A DNA stretch of 64,000 nt from Agarivorans sp. TSD2052 (GTDB lineage: Bacteria > Pseudomonadota > Gammaproteobacteria > Enterobacterales > Celerinatantimonadaceae): the NCBI RefSeq assembly GCF_023238625.1, contig NZ_CP096670.1, positions 1,353,501 to 1,417,500 of the forward strand, in the 5' to 3' direction. How positions within the stretch are numbered: position 1 is the first letter of the stretch; every line of letters begins with the position of its first letter. The position numbers and the translations under genes are program-made. Of the stretch, positions 55,896 through 64,000 are shown in pieces. The notes under the pieces were generated by a model. The model saw only the letters and a list, made by a program, of their open reading frames with translations. It did not search any database and was not told where the DNA came from.

Positions 55896-57074
55896 TTAGC
55901 TAAACAAAGAAGCAAAAAATAGCTTTATGTAATCCAGTAAGCGTTTGAAAATACTGCCTTGCTCTACGTCTTCTAGCACCACTAGTGGGTATTCCGCGAC
56001 ATCCGTTTCATCTACCTGGAAATACACAGAGCCGACAACTTGGCCTTTAGTTAATGGGGCTTTTAGCTCGTCTTTTAACTCAAAGCTGGCTTTTAATTTA
56101 CTGGCTTGACCGCGAGGCAGGGTAAGCGCAATGTTTTGGTCAACACCTAGTGCTACTGAGTCTTGGTCTGCCATCCATACGGCTTGCTCGACAAAGCTAT
56201 CACCTGCTTGATAGGGCTTGACCGTTTCAAAAAACCTAAAGCCCCAGTTGAGCAGCTTTTTACTTTCCGCGGCGCGAGCTTTCGAAGAATTGGTACCCAT
56301 GACAACGGCGACTAGACGCATATCATTGTTGGTAGCAGAAGACACTAGACTGTAACCGGCTTTACTCGTATGGCCTGTTTTCATGCCATCAACATTTAGA
56401 CTCTTGTCCCACAATAGGGTATTGCGGTTATGTTGAGTAATGCCGTTAAAGGTAAAAGACTTCTCTTTGTAAATAGCATACTCATCAGGCACGTCGCGTA
56501 TCATCGCTGTGGCCAAAATAGCCATATCTTTAGCGGTAGTGTACTGCTCTGTGCTATCTAAACCGTGGCTGTTGGCGAAGTGAGTATTCACCATGCCTAA
56601 GTGATCAGCCCAAGAGTTCATCAAACTTGCAAAAGAATCTTCACTACCAGCGATGTGCTCGGCCATTGCAACACAAGCATCGTTGCCTGATTGAATGATA
56701 ATACCGCGGTTGAGGTCGGCGACTTGCACTTGCTTACCGACTTCGATAAACATTTTTGACGAGTCAGGGAAGTTTTTAGACCAAGCTTTCTCGCTAATCG
56801 TCACCATATCATTTGGGTTTAGTTTACCCGATTTGATTTCCTTACCAATGATATAGCTGGTCATTATCTTGGTTAAACTGGCTGGTGCCAGGCTTGCTTC
56901 TTCATTTTCGGCTGCGAGCACTCGCCCTGAATCAAAATCTACTAAGTAATAGCCTTTGGCTGAAATAATAGGGGCGTTGGGGATGACTTGAGGAGCAGCG
57001 TTAGCGACACTCACGCTACTTGCAATCAGAAGCACAGAGGCGTAGCTAACACGCTGGAATACATTTTTAATCAT
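55896..57074 (-). CDS. dacA: D-alanyl-D-alanine carboxypeptidase (PBP5-type)
   Basis: 392 residues. Signal peptide to ~26 (VANAAPQ). Penicillin-binding motifs: SxxK in PASLTKIMTSY, SGN in IQSGNDACVA, KTG in DGMKTGHTSKAGY. A C-terminal beta domain and amphipathic anchor (FKRLLDYIKLFFASLF) tether it to the outer face of the inner membrane. It trims pentapeptides of peptidoglycan. Confidence 0.96.
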   Translation of the reverse strand: MIKNVFQRVSYASVLLIASSVSVANAAPQVIPNAPIISAKGYYLVDFDSGRVLAAENEEASLAPASLTKIMTSYIIGKEIKSGKLNPNDMVTISEKAWSKNFPDSSKMFIEVGKQVQVADLNRGIIIQSGNDACVAMAEHIAGSEDSFASLMNSWADHLGMVNTHFANSHGLDSTEQYTTAKDMAILATAMIRDVPDEYAIYKEKSFTFNGITQHNRNTLLWDKSLNVDGMKTGHTSKAGYSLVSSATNNDMRLVAVVMGTNSSKARAAESKKLLNWGFRFFETVKPYQAGDSFVEQAVWMADQDSVALGVDQNIALTLPRGQASKLKASFELKDELKAPLTKGQVVGSVYFQVDETDVAEYPLVVLEDVEQGSIFKRLLDYIKLFFASLFS

Positions 57075-57167
57075 TGTTGGCTCTTTGGCTTGTTAGTCAA
57101 TAAAACTCGGACGGCACTCACTATAACAAAACTTAAGCGGTGTTGGTAAGTTCCTAGGCTAAATCGA

Positions 57168-57983
57168 CTATTTAGCTTTTCGGTTAATTATATAAGCATC
57201 TTTATATTGGCTTTGCTGCATTTTCAATAAGGTGTTCTCGGCACTTAATACATCGTAGTAGGGGCCCACCCGAAGCTTTTGCCAACCATTTTCTGTAATC
57301 AATACGGTGCTTAGGCCGGCGGCATCAAGTTGGCTTCTATGCTGGCTGATGACTTCGGTATTTTTGCTCGCTACGAGTTGCACATAATACTGTTTGCCAT
57401 CGATAAACGCGCGCTCAGCATTCGAGTCTGTGTTGTCAAATTTAAGCAGTTTTATTTTGACTTTTGCTGTGCCTGACTTGAGCATGTCTAGTTTATAGGC
57501 CGCCGCAAAAGAGAGGTCTATGATGCGCTCTTGATGAAACGGGCCGCGATCATTGACACGAACAATTACTGATTTATCGTTGCTAAGGTTAGTGACTTCC
57601 ACATAGCTGGGTAAAGGCAGGTTTTTATGGGCGGCAGATAAGCTGTACATATCGTAGATCTCACCATTTGAGGTGAGGTGTCCATGGAACTTTTTACCGT
57701 ACCATGATGCATTGCCCGTGGTCTCATGCTCTTTTATATCGCGCCATACTTGATAGTTTTTCCCTCGTACTGTGTAATCTCTATTGCCTTGGCGGCTGTA
57801 TGCCTCATAACGAGGAACCGGGTTTTCTAGGTGCGCTAGAGTTGGCGCCGAGTCCGGCGCCGTATCATTACTCATGCCATAACGCTGCTCACTGGGAGGT
57901 GAACTACACGCGCCAACAATTAGCGTGAGGGCTAGGCTAAATAAGCGACGTAAAGGCTGAGAGTTATGCGGGCTAGTTAGCAT
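57168..57983 (-). CDS. rlpA: Septal-ring lytic transglycosylase / lipoprotein RlpA
   Basis: 271 residues from the ATG at 57983. Lipobox LIVGAC (Cys near 24), double-psi beta-barrel domain (TTGNASWYGKKFHGHLTSNGEIYDMYSLSAAHKNLPLPSYVEVTNLSNDKSVIVRVNDRGPF) and a C-terminal SPOR domain (YYVQLVASKN...LRVGPYYDVLSA). It cuts denuded glycan strands at the septum. Start overlaps the mltB stop by 11 bases. A longer ORF start at 58091 would overlap MltB heavily and is not used. Confidence 0.95.
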   Translation of the reverse strand: MLTSPHNSQPLRRLFSLALTLIVGACSSPPSEQRYGMSNDTAPDSAPTLAHLENPVPRYEAYSRQGNRDYTVRGKNYQVWRDIKEHETTGNASWYGKKFHGHLTSNGEIYDMYSLSAAHKNLPLPSYVEVTNLSNDKSVIVRVNDRGPFHQERIIDLSFAAAYKLDMLKSGTAKVKIKLLKFDNTDSNAERAFIDGKQYYVQLVASKNTEVISQHRSQLDAAGLSTVLITENGWQKLRVGPYYDVLSAENTLLKMQQSQYKDAYIINRKAK

Positions 57984-58947
57984 CGAGTTGGGCCTTGGTT
58001 TGCTTGAGCTGCTCGCTAAACTGGTGTACCGCCATGGCGTAAAGTGGGCTGCGATTATAACGAGTAATAACGTAGAAGTTATGCTCTGCAAGCCAGTAAC
58101 TATGCCCTTCTACTTCCTCTAACTCGAGTAACTTTAGTGGCGTATTATCGGCTAACTGCACCTTAGTAGTGATGCCTGCTTGATGCAATTGTTGCCAGGT
58201 ATCTTTCAATTTCAATTCACTCGTTAACCACGGTTTTGCTTGTATTTGACTCGCAGTAGCAGGGTGAACCACCGGCTCACCTAATTGCCAGCGATGTTTG
58301 CTGAAGTAGTTGGCCACGCTACCAATCGCATCTACCGGATTGTTTAACATATCTATCTCACCATCTCGGTCAAAATCGACACCATAATGAATGTAACTAG
58401 ATGGGATGAACTGGCCGTAACCCATTGCTCCAGCATAAGAGCCTTTAACTTCGTCTAATTGCCAACCTTGTTGCTCGGCTAAACGGATGAAGTAGGCGAA
58501 TTCTTTACTGAAGAACTGAGCCCGCTTCGGATAATGAAAACCTAGGGTATATAAGGCATCGATAACTGGATAGGTGCCTTTATGTCGCCCGTAATAGGTT
58601 TCAACGCCAATGATGGCTACGATCATTTGAGCAGGAACGTTAAATTCTTTTTCGGCTCGCTCCAGTGTCTGCTGATGCTCTTGCCAAAAAGCTATACCCG
58701 CATTTAGACGTTCTTCTGTAAGAAAAAGCGCGCGATATAAATGCCATGGTTTGGCTTCCCAAGGGCGAGTAATGGCATCAATGACCGCTTGTTGGTATTG
58801 GGCTTGTCCTGCGGCCTGTTGCAATTGAGTTAAAGGAATATTTAACTCATTACTTAACGCTTCCATGCGTTGTTGTTCGGTATTGGCAAACGCAGAGCTA
58901 AACCATAATTGAGTAACAGCAAAAACCAAGCAACAGCACAAGCGCAT
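57973..58947 (-). CDS. mltB: Membrane-bound lytic murein transglycosylase B
   Basis: 324 residues. Signal sequence at the N-terminus (LCCCLVFAVTQLWFSSAFA); Cys 4-6 could serve as a lipid anchor. The catalytic Glu is in IIGVETYYGRHKG, the substrate loop in GAMGYGQFIPSSYIHYGVD, and DRDGEIDMLNNPVDAIGSVANYFSKH is the family block. It cleaves peptidoglycan glycan strands with formation of 1,6-anhydro ends. Confidence 0.95.
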   Translation of the reverse strand: MRLCCCLVFAVTQLWFSSAFANTEQQRMEALSNELNIPLTQLQQAAGQAQYQQAVIDAITRPWEAKPWHLYRALFLTEERLNAGIAFWQEHQQTLERAEKEFNVPAQMIVAIIGVETYYGRHKGTYPVIDALYTLGFHYPKRAQFFSKEFAYFIRLAEQQGWQLDEVKGSYAGAMGYGQFIPSSYIHYGVDFDRDGEIDMLNNPVDAIGSVANYFSKHRWQLGEPVVHPATASQIQAKPWLTSELKLKDTWQQLHQAGITTKVQLADNTPLKLLELEEVEGHSYWLAEHNFYVITRYNRSPLYAMAVHQFSEQLKQTKAQLDAN

Positions 58948-58955
58948 AGCTATCC

Positions 58956-60068
58956 TTATTGGGCATAAAGCCTTTTATGAGTATGAACAGACATCAGAAT
59001 GCCAAAACCAGCCATCAGTGTCACTATCGAAGTACCACCATAACTCACTAAAGGTAATGGAACACCTACCACCGGCAGCAAGCCACTTACCATACCAATG
59101 TTTACAAAGACATAAACAAAGAATGTGAGGATAATGCACCCTGCCAGTAAGCGGCCAAAAGCGGTTTGTGCTTGGGTGGCAATGAATAGGCCTCGCCCTA
59201 CGATGTAAAAATATAAACACAGCAACAATACTACGCCGATAAAGCCAAATTCTTCAGCAAATACCGCGAATATGAAATCAGTATGACGCTCCGGCAAAAA
59301 GTCTAGTTGAGATTGGGTGCCTTGTAGCCAACCTTTGCCTGAAAATCCCCCAGAACCAATGGCGATCTTTGATTGAATAATATGATAACCCGCTCCTAAA
59401 GGATCGCTTTCAGGATTGAGTAATGTGAGAACCCGCTGTCGCTGGTAATCACGCATTAAAAAGAACCACAGTAGCGGAATGAATGCCGCGATCATTCCTC
59501 CTGCAGCCATGACTAAGCGCCAGCTCATACCTGCGAGGAACAGGGCAAATATCCCTGAGGCGGCTACCAGTAATGAAGTCCCTAAATCGGGCTGTTTTGC
59601 AATCAGTAATGTAGGTGCAATAGCGATAGTTGCGCCAATCAATAAATGTTTGAAGCTCGGGGGAAGTGGGTGCTGGCTAATATAACGCGCAACCATAAGT
59701 GGAACGGCAAGCTTCATTATTTCTGAGGGCTGAAAACGGATAAAACCAAGATCAAGCCAACGCTGAGCGCCTTTACCAACGTCACCCACAATCAATACCG
59801 CAAGCAGCATCACCAAACCAGTAAAAAAGAAAAATGGGGCCCAGCGAAGATATACATCAGGAGGAACCTGAGCGAGAACAAACATCACTACAGCCGCCAG
59901 CCCAATACGGATAAATTGGCGGTTTAGCATGTCCATACTCTCACCACTGGCACTATATAAAACAAATAGCCCCAGGCTCATTAGTGCCACTAAACCCAGT
60001 AACAGTGGCCAGTCTAAGTGGAGTCGCCACCACAGTGAGTTTTTTTGTTCTTGGCTATAGTTCCCCAT
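58956..60068 (-). CDS. rodA: Peptidoglycan glycosyltransferase RodA (SEDS)
   Basis: 370 residues, about ten helices. SEDS signatures [50 protein letters not shown] and [22 protein letters not shown] are intact. It polymerises lipid II for side-wall growth together with PBP2, whose gene is two bases upstream. Confidence 0.97.
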   Translation of the reverse strand: MGNYSQEQKNSLWWRLHLDWPLLLGLVALMSLGLFVLYSASGESMDMLNRQFIRIGLAAVVMFVLAQVPPDVYLRWAPFFFFTGLVMLLAVLIVGDVGKGAQRWLDLGFIRFQPSEIMKLAVPLMVARYISQHPLPPSFKHLLIGATIAIAPTLLIAKQPDLGTSLLVAASGIFALFLAGMSWRLVMAAGGMIAAFIPLLWFFLMRDYQRQRVLTLLNPESDPLGAGYHIIQSKIAIGSGGFSGKGWLQGTQSQLDFLPERHTDFIFAVFAEEFGFIGVVLLLCLYFYIVGRGLFIATQAQTAFGRLLAGCIILTFFVYVFVNIGMVSGLLPVVGVPLPLVSYGGTSIVTLMAGFGILMSVHTHKRLYAQ

Positions 60069-60070
60069 AA

Positions 60071-61933
60071 CTAATAACTGCCTTTAGTTTCAAAATAACG
60101 ATCAAATAACTGGCGAATTAGCGGGGCAGCCATTGAGCTACCGCCACCGGCATTTTCTACCACTACAGACGCGACAACTTCAGGTTTCTCAAAGGGCGCA
60201 AAGGCGACAAACATGGCATTATCACGATGCTGTTCTTTAAGTTTATCTGCATCGTATTCTTCATCTTCTGCGATATTCACCACTTGTGCTGTTCCTGATT
60301 TCCCTGCGGCAACATAGCGAGTATCTTTAAAGGCTTTACGCGCGGTACCGTTACTCTTGTTGATTACCCCATACATACCGTCTAATGCCACTTGCCAGTT
60401 GTTGCTATCGTTTAACTTAATGGGCTCTTTGACTTGAGGGGGAAGCCCTATGTGAGAATTGGAATTACCGACACTTTTTAAAATTCGCGGAGTAATGACA
60501 TTACCTCGATTGGCCAAGATATTGGTTGCTTGAGCTAACTGAATAGGGGTTGTCGTCCAGTAGCCTTGGCCAATACCCACTGAAATAGTATCTCCTTGCC
60601 ACCATGGCTGACGATACCTTGCCCGTTTCCACTCGCGGCTGGGCATGTTGGCTTTACTTTCTTCATGAATATCAATGCCGGTGTATTCACCAAAGCCAAA
60701 TTTATTCATATAGGCGTGCATGTCATTGATGCCCGTTTCATAGGCTAATTTGTAAAAATAGGTGTCGACACTTTGTTCAATCGCTTTATAAACGTCAACC
60801 CAACCATGGCCCCAGCGTTTCCAGTCTCGAAAGCGGCGTTTAGTATTAGGAATTTGAAACCAACCAGGATCCCAAATACGCTGCTCTACGGTTATTTTTC
60901 CTAGCTCTAAGCCCATCACCGCAAGTTGTGGTTTTACGGTAGAAGCAGGAGGGTAGACCCCTTTAGTGGCTCGGTTAATTAAAGGTCGGTCGGTAGAGTT
61001 AAGTAGTTTGTTGTAGTTTTTGCTACTGATTCCATTTACAAATAAGTTGGGATCGTAGCTGGGACTAGACACCATTGCCAACACCCCGCTGGTTTTAGCG
61101 TCTAATAATACTGCCGAGCCTCTACGTCCAGCCAGCAGTCTTTGGGCTTCTAATTGTAATCGAATGTCTACATTCAGATATAAGTCTTTGCCGGGAATAG
61201 GCGGAACAATCTTCATGGTGCGAATAATTCGCCCGCGATTATTGACTTCTACTTCTTGATAGCCGACGTTGCCGTGCAGAATTTCTTCATAGTATCGCTC
61301 TATACCTTGTTTGCCGATGGTTCTCGTCGCATCGTATTCTGCCAGCTTGTTTTCTTTTTCTAAGCGCTCTAAATCTCTCGCGTTGATTCTGGCAACATAA
61401 CCAAGTAGATGGGTAAGGCTATCGCCATAGGGATAGTAACGAATCAGGCTAGCCTCAATACTTGCCCCAGGATATTTGTGTTGCTGAACCGCAAACACGG
61501 CAACTTGTTGTTCACTTAATTGTGATTTTAGGGCTACAGGCTTAAAGCGACGGGTGTGCTTTTTAAGCTGGTAGAATCGCTCTATGTCGGTTTCACTTAA
61601 GCCGAGTAAGGTGCTGAGCTCAGACAGCAATAAATCGAGGTCATCGACATTTTCAGGCACAATTTCTAAGCTAAAGTTAGGGCGGTTTTCTGCCAGTAAA
61701 ACGCCATTTCTGTCGTAAACTAAACCGCGAGGTGGTGCCAGAGGCAATACTTTTATACGGTTGTCGTTAGAGCGAGTGGTATAGGTTTCATGCTGTTCAA
61801 ATTGAATGTAATAAAGATTTCCTAACAGCACGCAAATCAATACAAAAGTGCCAATAATTGAGACCAAAGAACGACGATTAAATAATCGTGATTCAGCAGA
61901 GTGGTCTCGCATAGCGACGCGTTTTCTTACCAT
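60071..61933 (-). CDS. mrdA: Penicillin-binding protein 2
   Basis: 620 residues. N-terminal membrane anchor ([22 protein letters not shown]), dimerization domain, and transpeptidase domain with SxxK ([12 protein letters not shown]), SVD (EQSVDTYFY) and KSG ([10 protein letters not shown]). It cross-links new glycan strands in the cylinder wall, paired with RodA. Overlaps no gene; rlmH lies 9 bases upstream. Confidence 0.97.
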   Translation of the reverse strand: MVRKRVAMRDHSAESRLFNRRSLVSIIGTFVLICVLLGNLYYIQFEQHETYTTRSNDNRIKVLPLAPPRGLVYDRNGVLLAENRPNFSLEIVPENVDDLDLLLSELSTLLGLSETDIERFYQLKKHTRRFKPVALKSQLSEQQVAVFAVQQHKYPGASIEASLIRYYPYGDSLTHLLGYVARINARDLERLEKENKLAEYDATRTIGKQGIERYYEEILHGNVGYQEVEVNNRGRIIRTMKIVPPIPGKDLYLNVDIRLQLEAQRLLAGRRGSAVLLDAKTSGVLAMVSSPSYDPNLFVNGISSKNYNKLLNSTDRPLINRATKGVYPPASTVKPQLAVMGLELGKITVEQRIWDPGWFQIPNTKRRFRDWKRWGHGWVDVYKAIEQSVDTYFYKLAYETGINDMHAYMNKFGFGEYTGIDIHEESKANMPSREWKRARYRQPWWQGDTISVGIGQGYWTTTPIQLAQATNILANRGNVITPRILKSVGNSNSHIGLPPQVKEPIKLNDSNNWQVALDGMYGVINKSNGTARKAFKDTRYVAAGKSGTAQVVNIAEDEEYDADKLKEQHRDNAMFVAFAPFEKPEVVASVVVENAGGGSSMAAPLIRQLFDRYFETKGSY

Positions 61934-61942
61934 AATCAGTCG

Positions 61943-62413
61943 CTACTCTCTATGGTAGGGGTGGTTGGCAGTGACGCTCCAAGCACGGTATAGCGTTTCT
62001 GCGACTATCACTCTAACCATTGGGTGAGGAAGGGTTAGTGCCGACAGCGACCAGCGTTGTTCTGCTATTTTAATACAGCTGGGTGCTAAGCCTTCAGGGC
62101 CACCAATTAATAGGCTAACGTCTCGGCCATCCATCTTCCAGGCATCTAATTGCTGAGCTAATTGTGGAGTCGTCCATGGTTTGCCGGTGACCTCTAAAGT
62201 GACCACTCGGTTTCCTTTAGGTATTACCGCCAGTGTCGCTTCGCCTTCTTTATCAAGAATTCGCTTAATATCGGCATTTTTCCCACGTTTGCCTGCGTTA
62301 ACCTCGATTAACTCTAGGGGCATATCTTTGGGAAAGCGGCGGGAGTATTCTTGGTAGGCAGTTTCGACCCAGGCAGGCATTTTTGTGCCTACCGCTACTA
62401 ACTGTATTTTCAT
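61943..62413 (-). CDS. rlmH: 23S rRNA (pseudouridine1915-N3)-methyltransferase RlmH
   Basis: 156 residues, SPOUT-type trefoil-knot enzyme. IGGPEGLAP (SAM knot) and [34 protein letters not shown] (C-terminal) are characteristic. Acts on the ribosome at helix 69. Its start overlaps rsfS by four bases. Confidence 0.97.
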   Translation of the reverse strand: MKIQLVAVGTKMPAWVETAYQEYSRRFPKDMPLELIEVNAGKRGKNADIKRILDKEGEATLAVIPKGNRVVTLEVTGKPWTTPQLAQQLDAWKMDGRDVSLLIGGPEGLAPSCIKIAEQRWSLSALTLPHPMVRVIVAETLYRAWSVTANHPYHRE

Positions 62414-62754
62414 CCGGCCTTAGACTCGGAGTGGCTTGGTGCCCACAACTTTTCTAATTGGTAAAAATCACGAGCGCTGTCTTGCATAACGTGTAAGACC
62501 ACATCACCTAAATCAAGCAATACCCATTCTGACTCATCAATGCCTTCCATACCAATGACTTCAAGTTCAGCTAAACGCGCTTCCCTAAAAACATTATCAG
62601 CAATAGACTTAACGTGGCGTTTGGAGTTGCCACTACAGATAATCATAGTATCGGTAATGGTTGATTGTTCGCTAACGTTTAGGCTTTGAATATCACGGCC
62701 TTTCATATCTTCGATCTTATCGATAACAAAATCGACGAGTTGTTGGTTTTGCAA
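62410..62754 (-). CDS. rsfS: Ribosomal silencing factor RsfS
   Basis: 114 residues. [42 protein letters not shown] and [30 protein letters not shown] are the family blocks. It binds uL14 on the large subunit and blocks subunit joining under starvation. Cotranscribed with rlmH. Confidence 0.97.
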   Translation of the reverse strand: MQNQQLVDFVIDKIEDMKGRDIQSLNVSEQSTITDTMIICSGNSKRHVKSIADNVFREARLAELEVIGMEGIDESEWVLLDLGDVVLHVMQDSARDFYQLEKLWAPSHSESKAG

Positions 62755-62813
62755 CTATTGCACCCCAAAAATTGGATTTAAAGGCTAAGTATATCATGCT
62801 CAGTCTAGCTAGG

Positions 62814-63461
62814 TTAAGCGCCGTAGAGTTTATGTTGAACAATATAACTGATTAGATCTGCGGGAAGCATATCTTCTAGGGTATGCAGGTTGACCTGACT
62901 GGCAATGTTTTCACGAATCTTCGAGGATGAAATATCCATTGGCTGCAATTCACAGAAGTAGACCTTACCGGCTTTTGATTGGTCTAACTCTGCAACATTG
63001 TGGCAAAGTCTAGCGTTTAACCACTGTTTTAGAGGCTTAGACATGTGTAACTGATAGCCCGGTCGAGCAATCACGATCAGGTGGGCGTAGTCACTGAGTT
63101 GCTGCCAATTATGCCAACGGTCTAAGTAATTAAACGAATCTAAGCCCATGACAAAGCCAATGGGATTATTGGGATATTGCAGTGACAGTTCTTGAAGGGT
63201 ATCACTGGTAAAGGAGTGACCACCTCGTTCTACTTCTCGCCAATCTAATTTCAAATTGGGATACTGCTGCAGTGCCAGTTCTAGCAGTTGTTTACGCTGA
63301 TGAGGGGGAATGTGCTGCCGAGATTTTAGTGGCGATAGTGCATTAGGCAGTAAAGTAATGTCTTGCGCTTGAGTTATCTCGAGCAAGCGTTCAGCACTCG
63401 TTAAATGTCCTAGATGGATTGGGTCAAAAGACCCTCCGAAAAATAGTTTAAGCGTGCTCAT
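62814..63461 (-). CDS. nadD: Nicotinate-nucleotide adenylyltransferase NadD
   Basis: 215 residues. GGSFDPIHLGHLTSAE is the ATP-binding motif and DISSSKIRE the SSTxIR-type motif. Joins nicotinate mononucleotide and ATP into deamido-NAD. Overlaps holA by 14 bases; this holA-nadD-rsfS order is common. Confidence 0.97.
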   Translation of the reverse strand: MSTLKLFFGGSFDPIHLGHLTSAERLLEITQAQDITLLPNALSPLKSRQHIPPHQRKQLLELALQQYPNLKLDWREVERGGHSFTSDTLQELSLQYPNNPIGFVMGLDSFNYLDRWHNWQQLSDYAHLIVIARPGYQLHMSKPLKQWLNARLCHNVAELDQSKAGKVYFCELQPMDISSSKIRENIASQVNLHTLEDMLPADLISYIVQHKLYGA

Positions 63462-64000
63462 GATGTGGAGAAGCCAGTTGGAAAACTAAACGTTCTAGGT
63501 GATGCCAAGCTTGATCGCCAGTAAAGCCTTTAATGGCTTGGTCAATCACAGCTATTTGCAAGCGCACTTGCTCTATTTGCTGTGGTTTGAAGCGCTTGGC
63601 CGCCTGAGAAATTAAGCCTTGGCGCTTATTCCAAACTCCATGTTGCTTATAGATGCTGGGGTGATGGCTGGTAGGTTGAGCCTGCAGAATTTGTAGTAAC
63701 TTAAATTCTTTGTCTAGCCCCCAGTTTATTAAGGTTGGCTCTTCACCTTCTAGTCGTAGCTGCTTGATGATCAGTAAGCTACGCTGGAAGTCAGCAGCTA
63801 ATAGGGCATCGACTAATTGAAAGCTAGAAAAATGGTTGGCATGAGATAAACCCGCTTCGATCTCTTTCAGCGAGGGAAGCTTTTCTCCCCAGCGTAACGC
63901 AATATTGGCAACCGCTTGGTTCAACGCGAGTAAATTACCCTCGTAGTAATGTAACAATAGCGCTATAAGGTCATTGCTGGCGGGTAATTTGTGCTGCTGA
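63448..64000 (-). CDS. holA: DNA polymerase III delta subunit HolA (5' end outside window)
   Basis: The frame stays open to the right edge. The visible ~184 residues are the C-terminal part of the clamp-loader delta subunit (LLLHYYEGNLLALNQAVANIALRWGEK, the collar-domain start), out of about 340. The internal TTG at 63957 is not the true start. It opens the sliding clamp during replication. Confidence 0.92.
   Translation of the reverse strand, partial: QQHKLPASNDLIALLLHYYEGNLLALNQAVANIALRWGEKLPSLKEIEAGLSHANHFSSFQLVDALLAADFQRSLLIIKQLRLEGEEPTLINWGLDKEFKLLQILQAQPTSHHPSIYKQHGVWNKRQGLISQAAKRFKPQQIEQVRLQIAVIDQAIKGFTGDQAWHHLERLVFQLASPHHEHA

Overview
The window looks like core chromosome of a marine-type gammaproteobacterium (Alteromonadales/Vibrionales relatives; an Agarivorans-like genus would fit, but this is inferred from protein style and gene order, not from a search). 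Base composition is moderate. The fermentation genes, Zur/zinc genes, two polar-amino-acid ABC systems and the conserved lip–dac–mrd–rlm cluster all fit a facultatively anaerobic gammaproteobacterium. I see no insertion sequence, prophage, CRISPR array or integrase.

Layout. 1–4.2 kb: 3' part of ligA, focA-type formate channel, and an unrecognised protein whose C-terminus resembles a RelA/SpoT synthetase fold. 4.3–6.7 kb: divergent LysR regulator facing a secreted metallo-beta-lactamase-fold protein that overlaps a DsbA-like oxidoreductase. 6.8–8.3 kb: minus-strand tRNA-Val(TAC) cluster with five intact genes, one degenerate copy, and a tandem array of tRNA-Val-like pseudogenes each paired with a palindromic hairpin. 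8.5–13 kb: gltX, a tiny 26-codon ORF, a STAS/phosphatase-kinase partner-switching pair and two tRNA-Ala(GGC) genes. 13–18.7 kb: a small exported protein, a NifU-like/GGGtGRT pair, an HDOD-GAF protein, and a TauE-type permease divergent from a LysR regulator.

18.7–26 kb: minus-strand amino-acid ABC transporter, a DUF389 protein with a lipid-kinase-like N-terminus, and a Zur–MerC–COG0523 zinc cluster preceded by a palindrome resembling a Zur box. 26–33 kb: a DNA glycosylase-like protein, a TIGR01777 epimerase, folM and folK overlapping tail to tail, an AI-2E-family permease, a methyltransferase, and two DUF1538 membrane proteins with a PII-like protein. A 550-base gap with clustered DnaA-box sequences follows. 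33.6–43.4 kb: mixed-acid fermentation (ackA-pta, pflB-pflA, and a multi-pass transporter in the place usually held by focA), interleaved with yfbV and rlmA, with FNR-like sites upstream of ackA and of the transporter–pflB genes.

44–50 kb: a basic-amino-acid-type ABC transporter with an isoaspartyl-dipeptidase-like amidohydrolase and a Cys/Met-metabolism PLP enzyme, then an FKBP isomerase. 50–53.3 kb: a pentapeptide-repeat potassium channel and a receiver-TPR protein. 53.3–53.9 kb: a gap with several strong hairpins and a possible 34-codon ORF. 53.9–64 kb: the conserved minus-strand block holA(partial)–nadD–rsfS–rlmH–mrdA–rodA–mltB–rlpA–dacA–ybeD–lipB–lipA, joining NAD and lipoate synthesis, ribosome maturation and cell elongation.

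How the genes work together: PflB, activated by PflA, makes formate and acetyl-CoA; Pta/AckA turn acetyl-CoA into acetate and ATP; FocA moves formate. RodA and PBP2 build side-wall peptidoglycan, and PBP5, MltB and RlpA trim it. Least explained parts: the pseudo-tRNA/hairpin array, the RelA/SpoT-like protein, the GGGtGRT pair, the DUF1538–PII-like trio and the hairpin-rich 53.5-kb gap.
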